DNA of 64,000 nt. Source: Lophius americanus. Its lineage: Eukaryota; Chordata; Actinopteri; Lophiiformes; Lophiidae. The notes below the pieces were generated by a model. That model made no database searches, was not told the DNA's origin, and saw only the letters and a list, made by a program, of their open reading frames with translations. A program made the position numbers and the translations under genes. Shown here piece by piece: positions 1 to 11,026 of this stretch. The stretch's first letter is position 1; each line of letters starts with the position of its first letter. The DNA lies in assembly GCA_037951165.1 (NCBI GenBank), contig JBBDHG010000043.1, positions 4,341,001 to 4,405,000 of the forward strand, written 5' to 3'.

Positions 1-715
1 TTGTGCTCCATGCAGTTTATTTTCTTAATGCAGTGCAAATGTTGGTCTGGATAACAATATGGGGGTCTAAGCCCCACTTAGGATCAAAGAGGAGTTGAAA
101 GGTAGTCTTAAAGCTCGCAGTGCATACCCAAAAACTAAACAATATGATTCATGAAAGATTATCTAATTAAAAAAAGAAAGAAATTGTGAGATGAAATATT
201 TCTAATGTCACACACAAACTTGTCTGACCTCCTTACTCCCTGAGGTACCTGAGTCCAGATCAGCATCTCTTCATCGTGGCCTCTGTAAGGTAAGGCTTTA
301 TGACATTTTCCCTCCTGCTATGAGCTTTATAATCAAATCCAGTGAGCCATTTTGAGTGCATACACATAACGAATACTGCAGCACCTCAGCCTTCAGTTCA
401 ACTGATATAAACCTGTTAAGAGGTGCCTTGCCAGGCTCTCCAGGAGGTTCTTGGGTTCAGTCCGGGTAGGGGATCACCGCTGCTACCTTCAGAAATGTAA
501 CTTGGCACTCCCAAAGCAGCTGTCACAGCTCAAAGAAGCCTACCATACATGGTTGGCAATATCATTGGCCAAGCAGCTCGTGAACGTCTCAGTGGTGATC
601 TGGATCTCAGCATCTAACACCTCTGGATTCAGGTATGCTTCCTACAAATAGTTCTGTTCTGTATGTTTTTTAACATTACAAACCAGAAAGGTGTTTTATC
701 TGCACCATTATGTTC

Positions 716-881
716 TGTTTCATTTTCTCTTTTATTTTCCCAAAAACCAATAATAATTCTTCATTATCATTTTTATTATTAAAGTTGTCTTCTCTCTTTG
801 CACCAACCAATAATTAAAAGTTTTAATTATATTGTTGTTTTCTTTTATTTTCTTTGAATGACCACAAACCAATAATAATAA

Positions 882-914
<33 letters not shown>

Positions 915-1008
915 TTGTTTTCTCTTTGCAAAACCACAAACCAATAATGATAATTATTTATTATTATTATTTAGTGTTTTGTTTTCTCTTTGCACAACCA
1001 TAAACTCA
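716..1008. repeat. Degenerate AT-rich tandem repeat, about 4.5 copies
   Basis: The phrase TTTTCTCTTTGCA, then ACCACAAACCAATAATAATAA, then an ATT/TTA run recurs about five times with a variable period of 53-78 bases. The later copies are the best preserved, and the period varies mostly with the length of the embedded (TTA)n at 881-913. It looks like a microsatellite-bearing unit that has spread in tandem. Confidence 0.75.
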
Positions 1009-2602
1009 CTTGCATTTCTAGAATATTAGCATCATGTTAAGAAAACAAGAAAATAATTTGATAAAGTGAGGCAGAAATAGAGGTCAATCACACAATGTAG
1101 AACAAATATGAAAAAGGTTGATTGATCACCTGCACAGTGATTTTGGAACTGAGATTTTTCACATAGATAGAAACTCTTTAAGATAAATTAGACTTCTCTT
1201 TAGACACAACTGCTTTAAGACCGTTATGAAATCTACTGTGAGACAAGGCCGTTATCAACAACTTGTGCATTTCTCACGATCATTCTCTGCTCACAGCTTT
1301 TCTTCAAACCGTGAGAGAAATATTCGTTTGTCATGTACATATGGAGAAGGAGTTGTATAGAATTAACCACAAACTATATATTCTTTTGCCGGAGCCCCCA
1401 TCAATAAAGCAACTCATAAGAGGAAAATATTTTTAACCAGACAGCAAGTCCACCAAAGAAGTTCGGTTGACCATAAAAATAAACCCCTACAATTTTGAAA
1501 CACATTGAAATATTATGAGTTAGATATTCTATAAAGAACTTTCAATAATGTTAGTTCTCAAATTCGATACCAAAGTCACTCAGAATCATTTCCGCCGCAA
1601 TTTGACCCAGTCTGCAGCTTTATTATTTGTTATCTCGGTGAATTTTCCATGAGCCCTTTAAGTCACATTTTGAGTCATGCATGCTCGCAACATATCCAGA
1701 ATATGATCTCAGATCCAGTCTATTCCTTGATTGAGTTTTGTTTCATTCATTTTTGGCTGATATATGTTGTTGGACATGGAAGAAAAGCTCAAAAAAATGT
1801 ACATGAACAATTTACCGGTGAACTTCTTACGCAGGTTATGGATCGGTTTCTGTGCGTGCCTTCAGTTATTTGTAGCAGGATAGGTGTGGACGCTCGATTC
1901 AGTCTCAGTCTCTTCCCAAATTAGAGTGGCCCGTTCTTTTGTGGTTGGGGACCACCACTACCTATCATCCACATACAGCCAGGGCTGTATTAAGATCTCT
2001 CCTCGGACGCCACCACCATTCAGACTTCGAATCACATTATGCAAATGACTCACACAATACTACAGTAGGTAATGAGGACGCTTGTGTTTCTAACGACCCA
2101 CATTAGTGCTGTGTGGTCAACTGTAAACACACGCCCTAATGACTCTCTGTGTGGTAACGACCACACCGGATTCCCCAGCGGTCAATTAGAACTGAGGAAG
2201 CTTTAGGATGAGAGGGGGAAACGTCTTCAGACCTTCATTCGCCATCTTTCCTCGACAATGCTGATGACATCATGTGATTTTTGCACAAGCCTTGTAGGCA
2301 TTTTCCATGAAGGCATTAATCTTGTCTTTGTCCGGCACTGGTAAAAAACTTTTTTTTCTTGAATTCAGAATCCAGATAATGTGAGTGTTGTATCGGTCCG
2401 TTATGGTGACATAAGGGCTGAGATGTATGGTTCAAACCCCTACCTATGGTCGTGAGCTCTGGGTTCTGACTGAAAGAATCCCCTCGCAGCTACAAGTGAT
2501 TGAATGGAGGTCCTTTCATAGGGAAGCTGGGCTAAGTCGTAGAGACAGGGTGAGGGCCTCAGTAATCTGGACGCCGTTAGGAGTGGAGCTGCTGCTGGAC
2601 GG

Positions 2603-2852
2603 ACGCTCTACCCACTAGAGCCCAAACCCACTAGTCTCCCAAACGGAAGATCAGAAGGTAGCTGGTTCGAGTCCCACCACGGTCCACTTGACGTAGTGTC
2701 CTTGAGGAAGACCCTCAAACCTTTGCTCCCCGGGCGCTTCAAAGGCGCTGCTCACTGCTCCCTCAGGGAAGGGTCAAATGCAGAGGAATAATTTCTCTAT
2801 GTTGTATTGTTTATGGTTGTATGTTATCAATAAAGAATTTCTTCTTCTTCTA
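2603..2852 (+). repeat. tRNA-derived SINE copy, partial
   Basis: GGTTCGAGTCCC at about 2663 is an exact RNA polymerase III B-box. It is followed by a body with CTTGAGGAAGACCCT, GCTCCCCGGGCGCT and GGGTCAAATGCAGAGG, and a tail CAATAAAGAATTTC(TTC)n. The same body appears in the minus-strand element at 35058-35298. The expected plus-strand A-box head is replaced: at 2603-2622 the head sequence (ACGCTCTACCCACTAGAGC) lies in the opposite direction, so this copy begins as a fold-back or a junction of two copies. Confidence 0.75.
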
Positions 2853-4161
2853 TATATATTTGGCAGGGACCCCCGGAATGAGCTGGACAGTGTCGCTTGG
2901 GAGAGGAACCCCATGCCTTGATCTACCACCACCATGACCAGACCTCGGATAAGTGGTAGAAAATGGATGAATCCAGAGGATGATGATCAAACAGTTCTCC
3001 ATTTTCTGAAATTACACACTTCAGATGGGTTTCCCTCTTTTTTTTATGTTTAGGTGTCCACCGGCACGCTAAACCTCTGGGAGCCTCCTGAAAAATGTCA
3101 ATTCAGGAGTGTAAATTCAACCAACGTATAGATACTTCTGACAATCCAGCCAGGGGAGAAGGCCAGCTCTGTCGCCATCGTATTGGCGCCTGAGCCTTAT
3201 TTCCTTCATTAGATTTGGGATAGGATAGGCATGAGAACCTATTGGCTCCAGGAATCCTTCAACAATAACAGCCCACTGTCCATACGCGTGTTTGCCTTGT
3301 TGTCACACATGTTGCTCGTTATGCACCATCAAATCTGGTTACAGGTCTTCAGCAGGATACATGTCCTTAGGCTTTGCATTTCCACCTCCTTTACCACATC
3401 CTGCTAAAATAATGCCACCGTCCCCCCGTGAGCCATCCTGTAATATTAAGTCGCGGTAAAGGTCAATGCATCATGGGTCTGTTATAGCCATCAATTAATG
3501 AACTACCTATGTCACATATAGTGGATTCAGCAGGGGACCGTGCCTGACGACAGATGACCTTCATCAAACCGATGAAGGTGGCTGTAGATAAAAACGTTTT
3601 TGCTTTGGATTTCTATGGTTTGATTGAAATGTAGGCGCCGCCGTCACAATAACATGCCAACACAATTCCAGTCACTGTCTTAAGTTAATAAGAGTATGGC
3701 TCGAGTTTCTAACCATTGAGTCTTGGTCTTGATTGTATCGAACATGACAACACAGTAATTAGATCTCCTCGTGGGTCGCTGCAATCGTTGCTGGGAACTA
3801 ATGGAATCAGTAATTTGTGATTTGGATGTTTCTGGCTTCTTGTGCTACTGATTATTTGTCTTCCTTGCACTCAAGCTTGACTTCAAAAATTTATGAGGTT
3901 AAAAATGTATCAAAAGTACAAATGACTTCTCTTTGATGGTGGCTAATCTCTGTAGTTCACGATGATTGTGTTGTTAAATACTGCACAAGGGAGGAAAATA
4001 ATTTAAAGAGGCCTGTTCAGAACTTCCCGCATAAAATATGTTATGTTATAATATCCCTTCTCATAGAGGAACACTATAAATTATCATTGTTTGAAAGAAC
4101 TGAAAACAACGGAAATGATTTCCAGGTGAAATTTTTTTTTCCTTTCAGATATAAGTAATTA

Positions 4162-4546
4162 TGTTGGTTTAACCTAATATATTTGAGTTGGGTCAATATA
4201 ATTCATTAGGGTTGATTCAACTTACTTTCTCAGATTAGTCCAAACGTGGTTTATTAGGGTTTATTCAATTTATTTTCTTAGATTAGTTCAAACTTGATTT
4301 ATTACGGTTGATTCGACTTTGTTTCTTAGATTAGTTCCAACTTGATTTATTTGGGTTGCTTTTTTAATTATAGTTTCTTGAATTAGTTCCACCTTAATAT
4401 TTTAGGGATATTTAACATAATTATTTGAAATAGCTCCAAATGTATTTATCATGGTTGGTATGACTAATTCTGTAGAAAAATCCAGATTTACCATACCTTA
4501 TCAACCAAAGTTTATCCAACCCACAATACATTAAGTTGGCCCAACA
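4162..4546. mobile_element. MITE-like element with imperfect terminal inverted repeats
   Basis: The left end TGTTGGTTTAACCTAATATA and the reverse complement of the right end (TGTTGGGCCAACTTAATGTA) share an imperfect match of about 35-50 bases, giving terminal inverted repeats of a roughly 385-bp element. The interior is mostly a 48-bp tandem repeat at 4202-4490. No coding capacity. The family is not recognised; a non-autonomous DNA transposon is the likely class. Confidence 0.5.
4202..4490. repeat. 48-bp tandem repeat, about six copies
   Basis: Units at 4202-4249, 4250-4297 and 4298-4345 are each exactly 48 bases, of the form TTTATTAGGGTTGATTCAAC, ending in AGATTAGTTCAAACTTGA. Three further copies to about 4490 are progressively degraded. 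Divergence rising from left to right suggests repeated expansion at one end. Confidence 0.8.
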
Positions 4547-5799
4547 GCATTGCTTGGGTGCTGAAAGACACCCATTTAATCATATTTTCCATTATGTTTC
4601 GTTTTAATATAGTTTGCATCAAGGTTGAACACAAAACAAGAGTATCAAACGCATAAACTCTATCACGTCATTTCATGTCAATTCTATTGAATCGTTGAGT
4701 CAAGTTGTTTTAATGGAAGCCCTTCATGATGCCATCACAAATATCTCATAAACATGGAATAATTTCATATAACATATATGTTGCGTTCGTGTAAATGTAA
4801 CAGACAGCAAAGTTTTTTTTTTTTTTGAGTGAACGAGTCAATCTGAAATCAACATAGACTTCGAATAATAATCCCTTTTTTTTCCTATTGCCGTCTGTAT
4901 AATATACAGTGGCAGAGTTTTCCTTATCACCATCTTAGCCGATGGGTCTGTGCCAGCTGCAGAGTCCAGGAAGGATCGTGTCTCCTTCCTCATTCAGATT
5001 GATAGTGATGATGACTGAGATAGAGAGAGGAGCCCAGAACATGAGGGAGGGAGTAAATGATATATTTGAGATTCATGTTTACTAAAGCCAAGCACCATGA
5101 ATGTGTTTTTCTGTTTCACTTTCTACCTCTGGGTGCTTTATTCCAAGATCAACCATGCTTGAGGATGATTGTACACATACACACCCATGTGTAAAAATAC
5201 AAAGGATTGTGACAAAAACGCACCACCCCGTCCCTAGGTGCTGCTGTCCCACCCACACTCAGATTAACTGACGCATCTCTGAGTCGGTGACTCACAGAGG
5301 GAAACCAAAACCGCGCTTATAACACTGATGTATCCATCTGAACATCTCCCGCTTTCTATTTCACAGCAATTTCACCGCGACTCTCTGAGCCCAGATTCTT
5401 CGCTTGAAGTATTTTGGATCTGAGATAAGACCTTACACCGAAGAGACAAATGGTTCTGACAGGAATAAGCCAGAAAAAAAAGATCTCCTTGTGTGAAAGC
5501 CATTATTCAAAATGAGTGGCTCACTTCCATACGTACTGAAAAAAAAATGCCTTGCCTTAGATGAATTTAATGGAAATTAAAAGTATTTCTTGCATTCACA
5601 TCAATCCGATGTGCTGTGGTATGAATCGGATTTTTTTTTTTTTTTTTACATAATACTACTTTAGATTTGGGATTTTAGTCAACAACACCGCCATCATCAG
5701 GTGTCGGGGGCAAAATGTTAAAGGTTAGCTAGCAAATTAAATGATTTCTTCTTAAAAATATAAACATTTAGTGCTGTTTCAAGCGGTGACCGAGAAGTT

Positions 5800-6665
5800 G
5801 GAAAACCTAATTAAATAATAAAATACAAATTTACAAAATATGAAACACTCAAATGCAGAGAAGAAATTTCACGACGTTGTACGGTGTACAAGTATGTGAC
5901 CAATAAACTATAAATTACTATTATTATTACTTCTTCCAAGACAAGTTTCAGAAAATTAAATGACATGATGAAATACAAATCTACAGGATGCAACACAATT
6001 GTACTAAAAAAAAACAACCCAGAAATGAACATATTGTCAAAATTATAAAAGTGAAAACAAATTTACAAAATATGAAACATGGTTAGCAGAGAAGAAACAA
6101 AACAAAAACTAAAGTGCTAAACCCAAAAATGTGTAGAAATTTACAGGTAGTAAACTAGTTTAGTAAAGAGAGATATAAAATGGACATTTTAGAAAACAAT
6201 ACAAACTTACAAGATGCAAAGCATTTTTACCGAAACAAATTAAAATTTTCAAAAAGCATATTACCAAAGTAAATTAAATGGATATGTGACACTTTTAGCA
6301 ATGACAAAACAAATGAACATTTAAAAAAACAAAAAATACCTTGAAACAAATTTTCAAGATACAAAGCATTTATGACAAAAACTAATTAAAATTTTCAAAA
6401 ACAAATTACCAAAGTAAATTAAATGGATGTGTGACATTTTTTCAAGAAAAAAAAAATGAACAATTAAAAACTAAATAAAAAAATTTAAAAAATTTACAAG
6501 ATGTGAAGAACTTCTGCCAAAAAACACTACCATTTAAAAAATACATTACAAATTAAATACCTATTACAAAATGTCAAACACTTTTAACAAAGGAAAAAAC
6601 AACTGAAAATCTTAGACAACAAAACTACAAATTAAATTTATAAGATGTTTAACATTTTTATCAAA
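5800..6665. repeat. A-rich field of degenerate tandem repeats
   Basis: Very A-rich on the plus strand. Two long copies can be aligned, near 6210-6300 and 6355-6440. Both carry AAGATxCAAAGCATTTxT, AATTAAAATTTTCAAAAA and TTACCAAAGTAAATTAAATGGAT, giving a period near 145 bases. Shorter related pieces (ATACAAATTTACAAAATATGAAACA near 5821 and 6058) extend the pattern leftward. No gene. It ends about 300 bases from exon 9. Confidence 0.7.
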
Positions 6666-6966
6666 TTAAGAAACAAATCCAGGTGTCCGATGGACACCTG
6701 GAGTTTGATGCCGTGGCATTCAGGTTGAAGTAATGCCTAAATAAGCACTTTGTCATTTTCTTATGCCACTAATGTATTCTATAGGGACGCCATTATGCTT
6801 CAATACTTGCCATTTGAAGGATGAGGTAGGTTGAACCTCAACAGAAAAGAAAGGAACTGCAAGACTGTACGTTCTGTTTTTATGCATTTTGGGTGAACTG
6901 ATCCTTTAACAGAGCAACTATCTTTATGATAAACCGTGAGTAGTGACAGACGCACACGTCGCTCAC

Positions 6967-7233
6967 CGTGACTGTTGCAGCGTAGCGTCTCCACAAGCCT
7001 GTTGTCCTGGTCGTAGCACACCATGGCCTGGTAGCGGTAACCCTGTCCGCACTCCTTGATGTCTCCCTGGACCTTCATCCCCAGGACGCTCTCCACTCTA
7101 CCTCCCTCGGGCAGGATGCAGTCGGACCAGTTTCCAACCGGATGGGCGTTGTACTTGTCACAAGGGCAGTACTGGGTCTCGCTGAGGGGGTACATTTGCG
7201 TGTTCTTGCACTTGTCTTTCTTTTTGCTCCTCC
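6967..7233 (-). CDS. thsd7a: thsd7a exon 9 of 9 in window
   Basis: Exon of 267 bases, residues about 452-540, the most 3' exon present. Acceptor CTGCTCTCCTCAG|GGAGG, donor AGTCACG|GTGAGC, phase 1 at both ends. It begins RSKKKDKCKNTQMYPL, then ETQYCPCDKYNAHP, VGNWSDCILPEG, and GMKVQGDIKECGQGYRYQAM to RCNSHG. This is the phrase that most clearly separates THSD7A from THSD7B in my memory of the family. It closes one TSP1 module at CPC and covers most of the next. The open frame extends upstream to a Met at 7429, but those residues are intronic: they lack TSP1 character and precede a good acceptor. The next exon expected (IPCPSDCKLSEW-like) is not in bases 1-6966. Confidence 0.97.
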
Positions 7234-7320
7234 CTGAGGAGAGCAGAGGGAAATGATTAGAACAGCTTTTGGTAGAAGTGGCTCCATTTGTCTCAAGGCT
7301 GCTCAGCAGGCCTCGTCTCG

Positions 7321-7356
7321 CCATCGTGTTCTCGTCAGGCCTCGAGAACACGATGG
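7321..7356. other. Perfect 14-bp inverted repeat near the exon 9 acceptor
   Basis: CCATCGTGTTCTCG at 7321-7334 and CGAGAACACGATGG at 7343-7356 are perfect reverse complements around an 8-base loop. The hairpin lies about 90-125 bases upstream of the exon 9 acceptor in the transcript. A third, partial copy GTGTTCTC at 7356-7363 gives an alternative 8-bp pairing. Confidence 0.85.
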
Positions 7357-8102
7357 TGTTCTCACTGGAAGAGGATTCATGCATGGGAGGGCAGCAACTC
7401 CCGCTATGGACGATCCAAGCAGAGTTCACTGACAGAGCTTTTTTTATTCACAGATACGTCAAGTACTGTTTATCATAGATGATCATGCAAAAACTGACCG
7501 TGAGTATTTAAGGAGAGGATGACTTTCTATACAATTCTACCTTCAGGCTAAAGAATCTTTTAATGCACTTTAAAATATGATACCGTTGTGTATTTGTAAT
7601 TGTATCGATATTTATTGAACAAAAAACAAAACCCCAAATCTTACCAAGAATACTTCTCTAATTTCTCGTCGAAATATCTTATGCACTTCATTTCAGACGC
7701 AATCACTGACAAAGGGACATTTCACTTAAATATAGCGACGTTTTTTGGCAGTTGAACATTTTGTCGGTTCAAAGAATCATGAAAATATCTCAAAAGCTCA
7801 AATTTAGTATTTCCATATATATTTTTTCTATATCTTAAAACGCTTAAATATGACTGTCTAATCTTAATTAAAAGTGTAATGGACAGTGTCTCTACTAAGG
7901 AAATAGTAAATTCATGAATTTCCACAGGGGAAATTTATAAGATGGTAAAGGAGATGGGATTAAAAAAACTAAATAAGAAAAAACGTGCAAAAAAATGCAC
8001 AAATTACATAAAAACAAACAAAAAAAAGAAATGTGATATGGCTTGATCTTGCAAAAAAAGGAAGGGGGGGGGGAAACAAAATTTTAAGTATTTCTGGCTG
8101 AT

Positions 8103-8133
8103 TCTAATATTTAACGTATAGTTAAATATTAGA
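8103..8133. other. Perfect 13-bp palindrome
   Basis: TCTAATATTTAAC and GTTAAATATTAGA pair perfectly around GTATA. It is AT-rich and intronic, with no flanking U-run that would suggest a terminator. Confidence 0.8.
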
Positions 8134-8369
8134 TTTACCAGCTCATTTCAAGATGTCCTTTATCTACATCACATGTCTTATTTTAAGAATCTTACCAAGG
8201 TAATTCTCACAGGTTCTATTGGCAGATTTGTTTTTATTTATTAAAAGCTCAAAACACCTTGCATTCATAATTTGTTCACTTATTTTTGAAGGGGAATCCT
8301 TTTTCCGGCGTATTTGTGCACCGTGTGTTTCTATGTGTAATTTATGACGTGTGCTGCTGCCAGGTCACA

Positions 8370-8440
8370 CTCGGGAAAGACATCCTTGATCTCAACTGGT
8401 TTTTATTCTCCTGGTTAAATAAAGGTTACATTTAAAAAAA
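8370..8440 (+). repeat. LINE 3'-tail-like fragment
   Basis: CTTGATCTCAACTGG, then TCTCCTGGTTAAATAAAGG and an A/T tail resembles the 3' end shared by many teleost L2-type LINE copies. No coding part is attached. Confidence 0.45.
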
Positions 8441-9252
8441 TTAATAAAATGCTATTTTGCCTTTGAAAACGTAGTTTGACTGTCAATTAATTTTTCATAT
8501 TACAATGAATTCAGGTCAATTGCAGAGTCTATCCAGGAAGTATAACCGCATCAACGCCACAATCTGTCTGCAAAGGTCATGCTGACCAGCAGGCAGCAGA
8601 GAAGTAGACAGTTAGTTCAATTAAATGACCCAAATATACTACCTCCTGTAAGACAAAGGTCGGAGGTCAGGAGGATAAAGACAATTCTAAAACTATTACT
8701 TATACTTTGAACTCATTAATGCATCTGTGAGGTGCTGGCTATCATTTTACATGGCTGACAAGCTTCTTCAAATGTACATGGAGAATTCTGGGTAAGCAGA
8801 AAAATCCCCACCATCTTCAAGTGAGAACAATTAAATTTACTCTTCAAAGAGGGTTTGAGAGCTTTTCTTGACCTCTCTGGTCTTTTACATTATTAAGTGT
8901 CAAGGGAAAATACAGATTTCTCACAATTTGAAGCAGTTGTTTTTCCACCTCTCATGGCGGTGCTTTAACGCTCGGCACCACTCATGTCTGTTTCTGTTTA
9001 CGACTGTGGGATCTCTCTGGAGACACTGGGACGAATAACAAAGGCTGAGAAGATACTTCACTTTAGTTGTTTTCATCCCGGTGGACCATTTAACAGGCAG
9101 GATAGATGCATGACTTTTTGGTTCACTTCCCTCTCTTTCTCACGGAGCATCAGCCACCGACTTTAGCTCTGCAACACTCTTAACTACAATGCAAATAAGT
9201 TTGTCGGGCAACAGCAGCCCATTGTTTGTGCTGTGACGCCCTCTGTTCCCAC

Positions 9253-9447
9253 CTATCAATGCCCTCTTTCTGGTGCGGACGCCCACACAGTCAGCTGTGC
9301 AGGAGGAGAACTTGGACCAGTTGGTCAGCTGGCAGTCATCCTGGCAGGGGAGCTGACATTGCTGAGTGATGGCGGGCATGGCCTTGGCGAATTTCAGACA
9401 CTCGCTGATGTCGGTTTGAGTCCCATCCAACAGGCGACAGGACACGG
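9253..9447 (-). CDS. thsd7a: thsd7a exon 8 of 9 in window
   Basis: Exon of 195 bases, residues about 387-451. Acceptor AATTCTTACAG|CCGTG, donor TTGATAG|GTGGGA; phase 1 at both ends. The product starts AVSCRLLDGTQTDISECL and ends the module with AITQQCQLPC. The next module starts QDDCQLTNWSKFSSC and continues CVGVRTRKRALIG. Human THSD7A has, as I recall, CQIPCQDDCQLTSWSKFSSC, so conservation is very high here. NWS is a possible N-glycosylation sequon, and RTRKR is the charged strand of the TSP1 fold. An open frame continues past the acceptor upstream, but the splice phase and the family match fix the boundary. Confidence 0.96.
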
Positions 9448-10189
9448 CTGTAAGAATTAGAGGAGGAAGGGTCAAAAAGGCTTCATTACAGGGAATGAAA
9501 GACTATAATGTGGATACTTTATTTGGGGGGGGGGGGTTTATCTGTTATAGCAATCAAACGTGCAAGAGGATGAGGTATAGTAATAAAATAGGGACTACAG
9601 TGGTTGGAAAACACAAGTAGTGGACTTCCTTTATTGCTGCATTTGTGTTTTTCTATTATATGACGCTTTAAACTTGTACTTTAAACAACTGAGATTCAGA
9701 ATATCGAGAAAATATGTAGAATCGTCTCAGGTGTGCATTTATGGAAAAAGGGAACAAAATGAGTATATATTTATAGTTATTAATTTAATTTTTTACTTTT
9801 TATTTTGCATGGTTTAGTTCATACATTGTATCTATTCTATTTATAAAAACCTTTTTTCACACATGCGGATAATAAAAAATCATACATAAATACTTCCCTT
9901 AAACATCCCTGAATATTTGGACAGGTCGATAGTAAATGTGACATTAAACTTTAAAATATAGTCAGTTTACATTTGATATAAAGGCAAAAGTCACCGTTTG
10001 TGAGAATCGGTAGCACTCTTATATGCGTTTGATAATATTAATATATATTAATATTTGATAAATACATTATGAAGCTGAAAGCAGCAACTGGTCGGCTTAC
10101 AGTAGTACCGACCTGAAGCGTGCTAAATTAATACTTCAACATGTATCCACTACTGAATTATAAATGATTATTTTTACAATTTTATGGTT

Positions 10190-10425
10190 GTAAAGATTAA
10201 ACAAAGGAGATATGCTGAGTTAATTAGCTTTAGAAGTGCCAGTAGGGGAATAGTCTGACCTTCGCATGAAGCCAGCCGGATGTTTTCCCCTGATTCCGGT
10301 ATTTATGCTAAGCTATGCTAGCCGGCTCTCATGCATTTATAGTTCAATTAATGGACACATATGAGAACAACATCAGTTTACTCCCAGCAAGATCCTATAA
10401 AATGCTGAACTACATATTTAAGGAT
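10190..10425 (+). repeat. Teleost dispersed repeat (GCTAAGCTATGCTAGCCGG family)
   Basis: Contains AAACAAAGGAGATATGCTGAGTTAATTAGC, shortened here to its core, then TTTATGCTAAGCTATGCTAG and CTCCCAGCAAGATCC. The same consensus occurs reversed at 56222-56560. From memory this is a common unclassified fish repeat, probably a non-autonomous DNA element. Confidence 0.55.
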
Positions 10426-10997
10426 CACATTAAAAGTTACTTTAAAATATTTATTTTTTTGAGTAATTATTACATTGTGGATCTTTTTAAGAGACACTTC
10501 GGTAATTTAGTTTGCAATAAATTCATGTGATGGCTCTTACAGACGGAAGAACAGTTACAGACGGGATAGTAATGACCTCCTCACTGGATTTCCCTCTTTA
10601 TATTTGAAAGGCTAGTTCTTCTTTTGCCCCTGGTTAGCAAATAGTATCAAAATAGTCATTTAAAGAGGTCAAGGAAAGAGTCGCTGAAAATAGATTGGAA
10701 GTGTATAATTTAGATGAACTCTCATGGGGGGGGCTAAATAGCTGTTTTTATCAGAGTAGACAAACGCATTGGTGCCTGAATTGGTGTGACGCCCTGCAGT
10801 CAACTCATGTTTTCCTGCATCATCCCCCGTCCGTTGTTCAATAGAGGATATTACTTGTGTTGCTGCAATATTTCATTTTCCTGTGATGCTGACGTTCTGC
10901 AGGGCTGCACCTTCACAGAGAAATCAATCTCGAAGCATTTCTTTAGAACCCCCGAGGGCACCGCAGGGTCAGGTCTTAACTTATAGAGAGAGGAAGT

Positions 10998-11026
10998 GTA
11001 TGCGTGTGCGTGTGTGTGTGTGCGTG
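10998..11026. repeat. (GT)n-type microsatellite
   Basis: Alternating TG with occasional CG steps (TGCGTGTGCGTGTG). Confidence 0.9.

Larger units (their letters stand above)
1..6966 (-). other. Intron 3' of exon 9 (partial)
   Basis: Intronic sequence downstream of the last exon. No TSP1-like coding segment is seen on either strand. Recognised contents are the AT-rich tandem repeat at 716-1008, a SINE near 2603-2852, a MITE-like element at 4162-4546 and an A-rich repeat field at 5800-6665. I see nothing definable in 1-715, 1009-2600, 2853-4160 and 4547-5800 beyond short poly-T/poly-A runs. Confidence 0.6.
7234..9252 (-). other. Intron between exons 8 and 9 (2,019 bp)
   Basis: Contains a perfect 14-bp hairpin at 7321-7356 close to the exon 9 acceptor, a 13-bp perfect palindrome at 8103-8133, and a LINE-like tail near 8370-8440. 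Otherwise AT-rich with no recognised feature. Confidence 0.8.

Noticed and set aside
2640..2690. A tRNA gene
   Set aside because: A good B-box is present, but there is no cloverleaf with acceptor stem; it is part of a SINE body with a retroposon tail.
1..6966. The next thsd7a exon (PCPSDCKLSEW-like) or a polyadenylation site
   Set aside because: No TSP1-type cysteine/tryptophan pattern with splice sites was found on the minus strand. AATAAA words here occur within repeats or AT-rich DNA and the gene does not end in the window.
6800..7429. 209-codon minus frame taken as one exon or a gene start
   Set aside because: Only 6967-7233 is TSP1-like. The upstream part precedes a good acceptor and the downstream part follows a good donor, and both flanks read as intron.
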